The notes under the pieces were generated by a model, which saw only the letters and a program-made list of their open reading frames with translations, was not told the origin of the DNA and ran no database searches. This document shows, piece after piece, positions 8,931 to 17,080 of a stretch of 49,399 nucleotides of DNA; the stretch's first letter is position 1; every line of letters begins with the position of its first letter. The position numbers and the translations under genes were made by a program. The stretch is taken from positions 28,102 through 77,500 of the forward strand of contig NZ_RAVT01000032.1 in NCBI RefSeq assembly GCF_013464915.1, read 5' to 3'. Source of the stretch: Stenotrophomonas maltophilia. Lineage in GTDB: Bacteria; Pseudomonadota; Gammaproteobacteria; Xanthomonadales; Xanthomonadaceae.

Positions 8931-10030
8931 CGCGCGGCCTCATTCGGTTGCTCGACGTTGCCGCTGGCGCGCTCGCGTTCGCGACGGTTGAAGGACTGCG
9001 AGTACACGGCCGAGCGGGCCGCGAGGATCGGATCGTCGCTGCCACGCACGCCACTGGGCAGGATCAGCGGATCGAAATTGATCTGGCCGCAGGCCCCTTC
9101 CTCCTGCGACTGCATGCGGTCCAGGCTGAGCACGCCGGCCACCACCTGATCGCGCGACTCGGGCCACGGCACCGACGGATCATCGATGGCATCGCCGGGC
9201 TCGGCGGTGGTCACGACCAGGTTCCAGAGCACCGGACCGCTGGCCAGGCGCTGCTGCAGTTCCTGGCTGAGGAAATCGACGCTGGCCTGCTTGCGCGTTT
9301 CCGCATCCATCTCCACCACCGGCGCCTGCGGTTGCCAGCGCCAGCGCACCGCACGCTTCTGGCCCTGCGCGTTGGTGAACCAGAAGCTGTTGACGCTGTT
9401 GAAGGTGGTGTCGGCCCAGCTGCTTGTCCATGGGGCGGTCTTGGCCCACTGCTGGAAGGCCTGCGCACTGGGGTACCTAGCCAGCACTGCGGCCATCTTC
9501 TGCGGGTCGGGCTTGCCGGTGGCCGGGTCGGGAATGGAGGCGCGCGTCTGCTCGTAGAACGCCTCGGCGTTGGGCACGGCGAAGAACGGGAAGCTGTTCA
9601 TCGCCATGCGCCATTCCTGGCCATCATCACTGACCATCTGCACCGCGAGGCTGCGGACGCGTGCGGTGTTGTCGGCGCCATAGGGATCGCCACCGCCGAT
9701 CGACAACCGGCCCATCACCGGCACGCGGCGCTGCGAGAACACCCGTGCACTGGACAGGGTGGGGGCCTGCGCACTGGGTTCGAACCAACCGCTTACGCAG
9801 ATGCCCTTGCTGTGCGCACGGCGGAACCCGGGATGGGCCGGGCCGGTAGCTTCGATGGTGTCGGTGAAGCGCTGCGCGGTCAGGCGGCCGCCAATCCAGC
9901 CGGCAAGCCAGGCGAAGGCCAGCGCGACCGCACCCAGAATGAGTGCGATCAGTGCGATCCAGGGCAGGGGAGAATGCTTGCGTGGTGCACCCGGCGTCTG
10001 GTCGGCGCGGGTGTAGCGGAAGAGCGACAT
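8927..10030 (-). CDS. Membrane-anchored catalase-related peroxidase (SrpA-like)
   Basis: The 367-aa protein has one N-terminal membrane anchor (WIALIALILGAVALAFAWLA, about residues 24-43), followed by a small catalase-fold domain. The probable distal heme His is in RRAHSKGIC. The RSAVYSQSFNRRE segment resembles the R-x-x-x-Y proximal heme ligand motif of catalases. It is shorter than a true catalase, like SrpA-type peroxidases. The ATG at 10030 was chosen over an in-frame upstream ATG at 10078 because MSLFRYTRADQ is the natural N-terminus before the anchor. It is coupled to the cytochrome b561 gene. A role in peroxide detoxification at the outer face of the membrane is inferred. Confidence 0.88.
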   Translation of the reverse strand: MSLFRYTRADQTPGAPRKHSPLPWIALIALILGAVALAFAWLAGWIGGRLTAQRFTDTIEATGPAHPGFRRAHSKGICVSGWFEPSAQAPTLSSARVFSQRRVPVMGRLSIGGGDPYGADNTARVRSLAVQMVSDDGQEWRMAMNSFPFFAVPNAEAFYEQTRASIPDPATGKPDPQKMAAVLARYPSAQAFQQWAKTAPWTSSWADTTFNSVNSFWFTNAQGQKRAVRWRWQPQAPVVEMDAETRKQASVDFLSQELQQRLASGPVLWNLVVTTAEPGDAIDDPSVPWPESRDQVVAGVLSLDRMQSQEEGACGQINFDPLILPSGVRGSDDPILAARSAVYSQSFNRRERERASGNVEQPNEAAR

Positions 10031-10146
10031 GGTCGGTGTCCTGCCTTCACGGAGCGTGTGGGTGGTCGACCCGCACATCCTCGCAGAACCCGGCCGTGGC
10101 CGAAATTCAATTTTTCGTCAAACTTCCAGAGCCTGCCAACGCCCCG

Positions 10147-10268
10147 GTAGAGTCGACTGTCAGTCGACGCTCGCGCAGCGCGGGGTTTTCACGGCCGGTT
10201 CCAATTGAAGAGCAGTCGGATTCAAGACCAGTCGGATTCAAGAGCAGTCGACTAACAGTCGACTCTAC
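10147..10268. repeat. REPIN-like pair of inverted GTAG palindromes with internal tandem repeat
   Basis: Two GTAG-headed palindromes face each other at 10147-10168 and 10247-10268. Both use the stem GTCGACTG/CAGTCGAC or a close variant. Between them, two copies of CAGTCGGATTCAAGA (10213-10227 and 10229-10243) plus the start of a third (CAGTCGA, 10245-10251) form a 16-bp tandem array. The whole unit can fold into one long hairpin, as expected for a REPIN mobilised by a RAYT transposase. It occupies the 320-bp gap between the catalase start and the aminopeptidase stop; the rest of that gap holds nothing I recognise. Confidence 0.75.
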
Positions 10269-10350
10269 CGTGCCCGGGGCCGTGCCCGTGCCGCTCCCAT
10301 CCCATGCCCGCCCCGGCGGTCGGGCCGGGGCAGGGCCGGGCATGCGTGCC

Positions 10351-11718
10351 TCAGGCGTAACGCGCCTTCAGCATCGCCCACGCCGAGCGCAGCGCCAGCG
10401 CTTCGCCACCGGCCGGACGGCCCGGGCGTTCGCCATCGTTCCAGGCATACACGTCCAGGTGCGCCCAGCGCTGACCGTCTTCCAGGAAGCGTTCCAGGTA
10501 CAGCGCGGCGGTGACCGAGCCGGCCATGCGCGAACCAGCGTTGGCCAGGTCGGCGATGCCGCTGCTCAGGTAGCGCAGGTAGGGGCGCCACAGTGGCATG
10601 CGCCAGACCGGGTCGCGGGTTGCATCACCGGCCTGCAGCCACTGCTGGGCCACCGTGTCGTCGTTGCTGAAGAGTGCCGGCAGGTCCGGGCCCAGTGCGA
10701 TGCGCGCGGCGCCGGTGAGAGTGGCGAAGTCCAGCACCAGGTCCGGCTTCTGCTCGCCGGCGAAGGTGAGCGCGTCGCACAGGATCACGCGGCCTTCGGC
10801 ATCGGTGTTGTCGATCTCCACGCTCAGGCCCTTGCGGGTAGCGATGACTTCGCCCGGACGGAATGCATCCGGACCGATCGCGTTTTCCACCGCCGGCACC
10901 AGCAGGGTCAGCCGCACCGGCAGCCCGCGCGCCATCACCAGGCCGGCCAGGGCCAGCGCGTGTGCCGCACCGCCCATGTCCTTCTTCATGTTGCGCATGC
11001 CGTCGGCGGGCTTGATGTCCAGGCCGCCGGTATCGAAGCACACGCCTTTGCCGACCAGCACCAGCGCCGGATCGGTTTCCTTGCCCCAGCGCAGCACGAC
11101 CAGGCGCGGCGCACGGTGCGAAGCGCGGCCCACGGCGTGGATGGCCGGGAAATTCTGTTTCAGCAGTTCATCGCCGGTGATCGCGTCGACCTGCGCACCG
11201 TGTGCATCGGCCAGCGCGCGCGCGGCGTCTTCCAGCTGCTGCGGGCCCATGTCTTCGGTCGGGGTGTTGACCCAGTCGCGCACGCGCAGGCTGGCGGCGA
11301 TCAGGTCGGCCACTTCGCCGGACGGTGCAGCCACCAGCTGCGCCGGTGCGCGGTTGCGCTTGCGGTAGCGGTCGAAGCGGTAGCTGCCCAGGCCCCAGCC
11401 CAGCTGCAGCAGCGCCAGTTCGGCGGCCGGCAGTTCATGGGCCAGCTGCCACACGCTGCCTTCCGGCAGCGCGTGCGGCGCATGCGCATAGCTGTAGGCA
11501 TCGCCACGATCACCCACGCCCATCACGGCACCGGCCAGGCCATCGGTGCCCGGCAGCAGGGCCACGCTGTGGGCGCCGGCGTTGAAGCCCTGCGATGCTA
11601 GCCACGCCTGCGTGGCAGCCGGCTGGCTGTCCTTCCAGGCGGCGAACTGTTCGCGGTCCAGCACGTACAACGGCAGCGCCGCGGCGGTGTCGGCGGTGAA
11701 ACCAGTGATCTCGCTCAT
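10351..11718 (-). CDS. Leucyl aminopeptidase family protein (M17)
   Basis: This 455-aa cytoplasmic metallopeptidase removes N-terminal residues from peptides using two metal ions. The M17 catalytic region is clear: VLVGKGVCFDTGGLDIKP, with the Lys and Asp metal ligands, a DMGGAAHAL segment and the signature NTDAEGRVILCDAL. The N-terminal domain is smaller than in PepA, resembling the PepB-like or shorter M17 branch. The HAD hydrolase gene begins just beyond, with only 3 bp between its stop and this start, so the pair is probably co-transcribed with the hydrolase first. A house-keeping role in peptide turnover is likely. The precise substrate is not predictable. Confidence 0.93.
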   Translation of the reverse strand: MSEITGFTADTAAALPLYVLDREQFAAWKDSQPAATQAWLASQGFNAGAHSVALLPGTDGLAGAVMGVGDRGDAYSYAHAPHALPEGSVWQLAHELPAAELALLQLGWGLGSYRFDRYRKRNRAPAQLVAAPSGEVADLIAASLRVRDWVNTPTEDMGPQQLEDAARALADAHGAQVDAITGDELLKQNFPAIHAVGRASHRAPRLVVLRWGKETDPALVLVGKGVCFDTGGLDIKPADGMRNMKKDMGGAAHALALAGLVMARGLPVRLTLLVPAVENAIGPDAFRPGEVIATRKGLSVEIDNTDAEGRVILCDALTFAGEQKPDLVLDFATLTGAARIALGPDLPALFSNDDTVAQQWLQAGDATRDPVWRMPLWRPYLRYLSSGIADLANAGSRMAGSVTAALYLERFLEDGQRWAHLDVYAWNDGERPGRPAGGEALALRSAWAMLKARYA

Positions 11719-11721
11719 GCG

Positions 11722-12441
11722 TCAGATACTCCGGGGTGCGGCGGCGTCGAGGTTGGCGTCCAACCAGTCGGCCAGGCCGGTAAGGGTGTCGAACTGCAGG
11801 TCCGGCTGCAGCTGCGGATGGGTCCAGGTGGCTGCGTCGCGGTTGATCCAGCAGCCGCGCAGGCCGGCGGCGATCGCCCCGGCCACGTCCATGTCGGCAT
11901 GGTCGCCGACGTGCAGTACCTGTGCCGGTGCCACACCCAGGCGGGTGCACGCGGCATGGAAGATGCTGGCTTCGGGCTTGGCCGCGCCGTGTTCGCGCGA
12001 TCCCAGCTGGAAGGCGAAATGATGGGCCAGGCCGATCCGCTCAAGGTCGGCGTTGCCGTTGCTCAGCGCCGCCACCGGTACCCGCGCGGCAATGCGCGCC
12101 AGCGCATCGATCGCATCGGGATAGCACTCCACCTGGTTGCGCGCGGCGTAGAACACTTCATACGCCGGTTCCAGCAGATCGAGGCTGGCGCCACTGTCGT
12201 GCAGTGCTTCGTGCAGGGTCAGCCGGCGCAGCGCGCTCAGGTCGTGGTGGAGGTGCGGATGGGCGTGGTACAGCCGTTCGCGCAGTTCGCGCATCGCCTC
12301 CACCGGATACATCGCGGCGGTAGCGGGGCTGTGTTCGCACATCCACGCGTGCAGAACCTGTTCGATGCGGGCGCCGATCGGAGCGAACGGCCACAGCGTG
12401 TCGTCAAGGTCGAGGGTGATGGCTTGGACGGGGAAATTCAC
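11722..12441 (-). CDS. HAD-superfamily hydrolase
   Basis: The 239-aa product contains the HAD motifs in order: LDLDDTLWP (motif I, both Asp residues present, near residue 10), ALSNGN (motif II, Ser/Asn region) and HVGDHADMDVAGA (motif IV). A helical cap lies between motifs I and II. The length and the C-terminal Asn-Arg-Asp tail resemble small-molecule phosphatases of the YigB/GPH type. YigB-like enzymes hydrolyse FMN in riboflavin synthesis, but that assignment would need a close homologue. It is upstream of, and nearly abutting, the M17 aminopeptidase. Confidence 0.85.
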   Translation of the reverse strand: MNFPVQAITLDLDDTLWPFAPIGARIEQVLHAWMCEHSPATAAMYPVEAMRELRERLYHAHPHLHHDLSALRRLTLHEALHDSGASLDLLEPAYEVFYAARNQVECYPDAIDALARIAARVPVAALSNGNADLERIGLAHHFAFQLGSREHGAAKPEASIFHAACTRLGVAPAQVLHVGDHADMDVAGAIAAGLRGCWINRDAATWTHPQLQPDLQFDTLTGLADWLDANLDAAAPRSI

Positions 12442-12581
12442 CCCGCCATTCTACCCCTGCCCGCGCGGGCTTTCATGCGGCGCGGCGGGCGGGGCAGCCA
12501 GGGTCGGGTCAGCGCAGGTTGTCTGCCAGTTGTGCCCTTGCTCCTGCTGCTGTCGCCTGCGTTGCCTGTCTTCAGGCCGGC

Positions 12582-13691
12582 TCATTCCAGCAGCCGCGCC
12601 CAGCCCTGCATGCCGTCCAGCCGCGCCAGCACCAGTTTGATGCAGACCAGCAGGGGCACCGCCAGCAGCAGGCCGATCATGCCCCAGGCCCAGCCGAACA
12701 CCATCAGTGCCAGGATCAGCACCAGCGGCGACAGCTTCATCCGCCGGCCCAGCACGATCGGGGTCACCATCTGCCCTTCCAGAGTGTGCAGGGCCAGGTA
12801 GGCGGCGGCTGGCAGCAGCGCCTGCAGCGGGTCGCGGAATTCCACGAAGCCCATCAACAGCATCAATGCCACGCCGATCAGCGGGCCTACGTAGGGGGCG
12901 AAATTCAGCAATGCAGCCACCGTGCCCCACAGCAGTGCCTCCTGCAGGCCGATGCCGAACAGCATCAGCACGCCGGCGAACACCAGTCCGACCAGGGTGT
13001 TGATGACGCTGATGGTCAGCACGTAGCGCGAGACCTCACGTTCGATCGACCGCAGGATGTCACTGGTGAAGCGCTGCTGCTGGCGGTTCGGGAACAGCGC
13101 GATCGCTGCGCGCTGCAGGCTCTGCCCATAGATCATGAAGAACAGCGTGAGCAGCACCACCGCCAGCACCGAGGCAGCCAGCCGTGGCGCACGGGTCAGC
13201 ATGCGGTACGGATCGTCCAGCTGGGTGCGGATCACCTGCACCTTGTGGTTGCTGTCACCGCCGGCCACGCGGGCGAAGTTTTCCGCCGCCTGGTTCGCCT
13301 GCTGCACCGGCTTGGTCAGGTCCTGCACCTGGCGGGCCACCTTGCGCAGCTGCTGCGGGGCTTCCTGCGCCCATTCCATGGCTGGGCCGATCAGCTGCAC
13401 CGCCAGCGAACCGGTCACGCCCAGCCCGGCGCCGAGGATCAGCAGCGCGCCCAGTGCACGCGGAATCCACAGCTTCTGCAGCAGGCGCAGGATCGGATTG
13501 CCGACCAGCGCGAAGAACATCGCCAGCAGCACCGGCAGGATGATGTCCTGCGCGGCCCACAGCGTGTAGCCCACTGCCAGGGTTGCCAGCACCACCAGCG
13601 ACATCGGCCCGCGCGGACGCGACGGCGGGGGCAGTGGTGCGTCGGGTTGTTCGGGGTCGGCCGGTGACGGGGACAGGAGGGACTCGCTCAT
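12582..13691 (-). CDS. AI-2E family transporter (PF01594)
   Basis: The 369-aa inner-membrane protein starts at MSESLLSPS after a Pro-rich cytoplasmic tail. About eight hydrophobic segments and a central soluble region (about residues 115-180) match the AI-2E/PerM/YdiK family. Family hallmarks include INTLVGLVFAGVLMLFGI, NFAPYVGPLIG and PLVLILALMVFGWAWG. Some members have been linked to AI-2 export or Na+(Li+)/H+ antiport, but most are uncharacterised. An open reading frame extends upstream to 14150 inside the neighbouring gene and is not used. It is the last gene of a minus-strand run with the YqjD/YqjE-like genes, 67 bp after the previous stop. Confidence 0.88.
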   Translation of the reverse strand: MSESLLSPSPADPEQPDAPLPPPSRPRGPMSLVVLATLAVGYTLWAAQDIILPVLLAMFFALVGNPILRLLQKLWIPRALGALLILGAGLGVTGSLAVQLIGPAMEWAQEAPQQLRKVARQVQDLTKPVQQANQAAENFARVAGGDSNHKVQVIRTQLDDPYRMLTRAPRLAASVLAVVLLTLFFMIYGQSLQRAAIALFPNRQQQRFTSDILRSIEREVSRYVLTISVINTLVGLVFAGVLMLFGIGLQEALLWGTVAALLNFAPYVGPLIGVALMLLMGFVEFRDPLQALLPAAAYLALHTLEGQMVTPIVLGRRMKLSPLVLILALMVFGWAWGMIGLLLAVPLLVCIKLVLARLDGMQGWARLLE

Positions 13692-13758
13692 CGACGCATC
13701 AACCGGAAAGGGGAGCGCATTATCCGCCGGCCGCGATCGGCACGGCGGATTACATGCA

Positions 13759-14214
13759 TCAACGTTCGGACAGTTCGGTGGCCGCTTCGGCCGGCCGCGG
13801 TTCGCGCAGTTCCGGTTCGGGCACGGGCCGCGCTGCCGGCGCAGGTCGCTCGGCGGTCGCCGACGTTGCCGCCTGTGCCTGTTCGCTGGCCTCGTCGGCT
13901 TCCTCGGCCGCATCGTCGGCAGTGGCCGCGGCCTGCGCCGCCATCGCCGTGGCGAACGCGGCCTGTGCACTGGCGAACAGGTTCGAGACCGAACCGACCA
14001 TCTGCAGCCAGCGGGCACCGTTGACCTTGCCGGGCACTTCCAGCTTGCCGGCAATGAAGCCACCGGCCAGACCGACCACCACGATGCGCAGCGGCGACCA
14101 GCCCTGGCGCCAGACCTGGCTGAGCGTGGACCAGTGGTCCTGGGTTTCAACCAGGCGCACGGTCACCACCTGTTCGCAGCGTTTCACCCGCCGTTGCAGC
14201 GCACCGAACTTCAT
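13759..14214 (-). CDS. Conserved hypothetical protein, YqjK-position membrane protein
   Basis: This 151-aa protein has a basic N-terminus, one hydrophobic helix (about residues 42-58, IVVVGLAGGFIAG) and an Ala/Glu-rich coiled-coil-like tail ending in a Pro-rich segment. The start overlaps the stop of the YqjE-like gene by 4 bp. Gene order (YqjD-like, YqjE-like, this) parallels the E. coli yqjD-yqjE-yqjK operon, so it may fill the YqjK position, but I see no sequence motif that proves homology. Function unknown. Confidence 0.75.
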   Translation of the reverse strand: MKFGALQRRVKRCEQVVTVRLVETQDHWSTLSQVWRQGWSPLRIVVVGLAGGFIAGKLEVPGKVNGARWLQMVGSVSNLFASAQAAFATAMAAQAAATADDAAEEADEASEQAQAATSATAERPAPAARPVPEPELREPRPAEAATELSER

Positions 14215-14681
14215 GGCTTGCCCTCCGGCAACTGCACATCGGCATCGGGATCGTCTTCGCTGGGCTCGTCGAACAGGCCCAGGCGTGACAGCTGGCGCCG
14301 GGTGGCGTGCATGCCGGTGTGGTGGAAGAAGTAGGACACCCGCCAGATCGCATAACCGGTGACGGCCAGGCTCAGCAGCGAGGTGATCAGCAGCGCCTGC
14401 AGCCAGCTCAGGCCCCAGCTCTGCAGCAGGGCGATGAGGGTGGCGGCCATCAGCAGCCAGGCCGAGGCACCAAATACGATCGCCACGCCGGCCCAGGCCA
14501 GCGCACGGCCGAACGCGCTGCGTGCCAGCGCGAAGTCGGCCGAGGCCAGCCGGCGCAGCGAACGCAGCGAATGCTTGGCCGAATCGGCAGCGGCATGACC
14601 GGCCGCGCCGACCTGGCGGATGCTCTCATCCAGCGGCGGGGTGGCCGCTGGATCAGGGGCTTGCGCGTTGTCTTCGCTCAC
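14211..14681 (-). CDS. YqjE / phage holin-like membrane protein (PF07332-like)
   Basis: The 156-aa product has an amphipathic N-terminal region and two adjacent hydrophobic helices (about residues 62-84 and 88-112, LAWAGVAIVFGASAWLLMAA and LQALLITSLLSLAVTGYAIW). An acidic C-terminal tail follows. This is the layout of the YqjE/Holin-X family. It sits 8 bp after the YqjD-like gene and overlaps the next gene by 4 bp, so the three are one transcription unit. The family is induced in stationary phase in E. coli. Its biochemical role is unclear. Confidence 0.8.
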   Translation of the reverse strand: MSEDNAQAPDPAATPPLDESIRQVGAAGHAAADSAKHSLRSLRRLASADFALARSAFGRALAWAGVAIVFGASAWLLMAATLIALLQSWGLSWLQALLITSLLSLAVTGYAIWRVSYFFHHTGMHATRRQLSRLGLFDEPSEDDPDADVQLPEGKP

Positions 14682-14689
14682 GCTGCGGC

Positions 14690-15055
14690 TTACTTGTCGC
14701 TGCTGCCGCGGGCCAGCTTGGCGATGATCCAGCCGGCAGCGAAGGCGACGCCGAACGAGGCCAGCGGACGCTCACGGATCAACTCGGCGGCGCTGTCGAT
14801 CAGGTCCTTGCCCTTGTCCATCAACGCGTCGACCTGTTCCTTGGCAGCGGCACCACCGAATTCGGCGGCGGCCAGGCCAGACAGTGCGCTGTCGGACAGT
14901 TCGGCCTTGACGTTGGCCTTGCCGATGCGCAGTTCGTCGGTCGCGGCACCGGTTGCGCCCTTGATCGCACCGCCGGCGGCCGTGGCGGCCTGCTTCAGGT
15001 GGGAACCGGCTTCACCCAGGTGTTCCTTCAGGTTCTCGGTATTGGTGGGGCTCAT
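14690..15055 (-). CDS. YqjD/ElaB-like DUF883 membrane protein
   Basis: This 121-aa protein is mostly helical and Ala/Lys/Glu-rich, with a single C-terminal membrane helix (LASFGVAFAAGWIIAKLA) after the motif IRERPLASF. Those features define the DUF883 family. YqjD and ElaB are C-tail-anchored proteins that bind ribosomes in stationary-phase E. coli; applying that to this protein is inference. It is the first gene of the operon. A 100-bp gap separates it from the upstream protease stop. Confidence 0.85.
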   Translation of the reverse strand: MSPTNTENLKEHLGEAGSHLKQAATAAGGAIKGATGAATDELRIGKANVKAELSDSALSGLAAAEFGGAAAKEQVDALMDKGKDLIDSAAELIRERPLASFGVAFAAGWIIAKLARGSSDK

Positions 15056-15156
15056 CGAATCACTCCTGTTGCGATGGGGGAACGGGTGTCGGCGGTGCCG
15101 ACCTGGACTGACAGCAATAGCATTGCCGGGGTATAGGGGGTGTTACGGCAGGGCGA

Positions 15157-16590
15157 TCAGCGCATCACGAGCTGGCCCTGTTGCTGGCCATTGTTGCGCA
15201 GCACACGCAGCACCAGGGTCGGCGGGCGCTGCTGGAAGTTGGCACGCCAGCTGGCCAGGTCGGCGAATTCACCCACGGTGGCATCGGTGATGATGTCGCC
15301 CTGCTGCAGGCCGTTGCTGGCAGCGCGGCTGCCGCGCTTGACCTCGCTGACCAGCACGCCGTTGGCGCCTGACTGGCGCAGCGACTCGGGCAGGTCGACG
15401 AAGGTGGCCCCGCCCAGCCGCGGGTCCAGGCTGTCGCCGGTGACCGCGCGTGCCTGTTCCTTCAGTGTCGCCTTGATCTGCAGCGGCTTGCCTTCGCGGC
15501 GTACGTCCAGCGTCAACGGGCTGCCGACCGCCGCCAGGCCTTCCACGTTGTGCAGGGCTTCGGCGCTGTCCACGCGCTGGCCGTTGGCCGACACCACCAC
15601 GTCGCCCGGCTTCAGCCCGGCTGCGGCGGCGGCCGAGCCGGCCAGCACGCGGGTGATCAGCGCGCCGCGGGTTTCACCCAGGCCCAGGCCCTGCGCGATC
15701 TGCGCGGTCAGGTTCTGGCTTTCCACGCCCAGCGTGCCGCGTACCACCACGCCGTGCTTGACCAGCTGGTCGACCACGCTGCGCGCCAGGTTCGACGGAA
15801 TCGCCAGGCCCAGGCCGATGTTGCCGGCCATGCTGCCCTGCGGGTTGAAGCTGGCCGTGTTGATGCCGACCAGCTGGCCCTGCAGGTCGACCAGCGCGCC
15901 ACCCGAGTTGCCCGGGTTGATCGACGCGTCGGTCTGGATGAAGTTCTGGTAGCCCAGCCCGCGGATGCCGCTGCGGCCCACCGCCGAGACGATGCCGGAG
16001 GTGACCGTCTGGCTGAAGCCGAACGGATTGCCGATGGCCACCACGAAGTCGCCCACCCGCAGCTGGTCGCTGTTGCCGAGCTTGATGTCGGTCAGGTTCT
16101 GCGCCGGAATGCGGATCAGCGCGATGTCGGTATCGCGGTCCGAACCGAGGAACTCGGCCTTGACCGTGCGCCCGTCGGCCAATGTCACCTGCACGTCATC
16201 GGCGTTGTCGATGACATGGTGGTTGGTCAGCACCAGGCCTTCCTTCGCGTCGATGATCACACCCGAGCCCAGCGATTCGTTGATGCGTTCCTGCGGGATG
16301 TCCGGGAACAGGCGGCGGAAGAACGGGTCGTTGAAGAACGGGTTGCGTACGCGCACCACCTGCTTGGTATTGACGCTGACCACCGCCGGCATCGCCTTCT
16401 CCAGCATGGGCGCCAGTGACGGCACCTGCTGACCGGCCACTGCGGCCGGCAGTGCCGCCATGGTCGGCACCACCGCTGGCAGCGGCGCGGCATCGGCACG
16501 GTTGTCCAGGTGGGCGTTGATGCCGGTGGCAACGAAGCCACCGAAGGCGGCGGCGATTGCGAGCGTGAGCAGGGTAGGTAGCGGTCGCAT
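15157..16590 (-). CDS. Do/DegP-like periplasmic serine endopeptidase
   Basis: The 477-aa HtrA-family protease has an N-terminal export signal or anchor (LLTLAIAAAFGGFVATGI). The catalytic triad is visible: His125 in TNHHVID, Asp155 in DTDIALIRI and Ser229 in NPGNSGGAL. Two PDZ domains follow (about residues 290-375 and 385-475), as in DegP, DegQ or MucD. It degrades misfolded envelope proteins and is usually controlled by envelope-stress sigma factors. It is transcribed divergently from the histone-like gene across a 490-bp non-coding region. The call as DegP, DegQ or MucD is not resolved; degQ-like length is closest. Confidence 0.92.
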   Translation of the reverse strand: MRPLPTLLTLAIAAAFGGFVATGINAHLDNRADAAPLPAVVPTMAALPAAVAGQQVPSLAPMLEKAMPAVVSVNTKQVVRVRNPFFNDPFFRRLFPDIPQERINESLGSGVIIDAKEGLVLTNHHVIDNADDVQVTLADGRTVKAEFLGSDRDTDIALIRIPAQNLTDIKLGNSDQLRVGDFVVAIGNPFGFSQTVTSGIVSAVGRSGIRGLGYQNFIQTDASINPGNSGGALVDLQGQLVGINTASFNPQGSMAGNIGLGLAIPSNLARSVVDQLVKHGVVVRGTLGVESQNLTAQIAQGLGLGETRGALITRVLAGSAAAAAGLKPGDVVVSANGQRVDSAEALHNVEGLAAVGSPLTLDVRREGKPLQIKATLKEQARAVTGDSLDPRLGGATFVDLPESLRQSGANGVLVSEVKRGSRAASNGLQQGDIITDATVGEFADLASWRANFQQRPPTLVLRVLRNNGQQQGQLVMR

Positions 16591-17080
16591 GGGGGTCGGT
16601 TCGCAGGCGGGAATGGGGGCGGTTCGGCTCTACGGTAAAACAAGCTGAATGAGTGTGTCGCGATCTGGATAAATGCGCCATGAAAAACACGTACGCGGAC
16701 GGTGGGTCCGGAGCCGGGCAGCGGATCCGCGGTGACACCCATCGAGGTGATCAGGACACCTCCGAAAGCCACCCTTCGCCGCGCGGACACAGTCGGATAC
16801 TTGCGCAGTTCCGCGCAGGGAGGTGCCGCACTGCGCCACAACGTATGCCTGTCGCTGCACGTGCGCAGGTAGGCGTGGCGGCATCGATCAACCCGGGGGT
16901 TGGCGTGGCACAGTACTTAAAAAAAGGGGTTTCCTGAAAACCTGCCACACCGAAGGGGGTGGTCAACTACACCATCGTCGTCGCAGCAGATGCGATTACT
17001 GGCGCATGCCCCGTTCCACGATCGTCAATGTCGGTATAGCATCGCCCCGTTTTGATACTTAAGGCCCGCAGGAGGGCAAC
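16591..17080. other. 490-bp non-coding divergent intergenic region
   Basis: This stretch lies between the divergent protease and histone-like genes. No convincing ORF is present. I see a perfect hairpin at 16889-16902 (CAACCC / GGGTTG), an A-rich run near 16918, and a TATAGC hexamer at about 17035-17040 that could be a -10 element for the histone-like gene. A strong Shine-Dalgarno ends the region. The length is unusual for this compact genome, so a small RNA or complex regulation is possible but not shown. Confidence 0.4.
17070..17076 (+). promoter_or_regulatory. Strong ribosome binding site for the histone-like gene
   Basis: AGGAGGG ends four bases before the ATG at 17081. It is close to the anti-Shine-Dalgarno complement, consistent with a highly expressed DNA-binding protein, and it fixes the start. 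Confidence 0.8.

Noticed and set aside
14211..14681. Prophage lysis gene because of holin-like similarity
   Set aside because: No phage genes surround it, and the order matches the chromosomal yqjD-yqjE operon.
16900..16925. TGGCAC-like sequence before an A-run as a sigma-54 promoter
   Set aside because: The downstream half lacks the needed GC element and spacing, so the match is poor.
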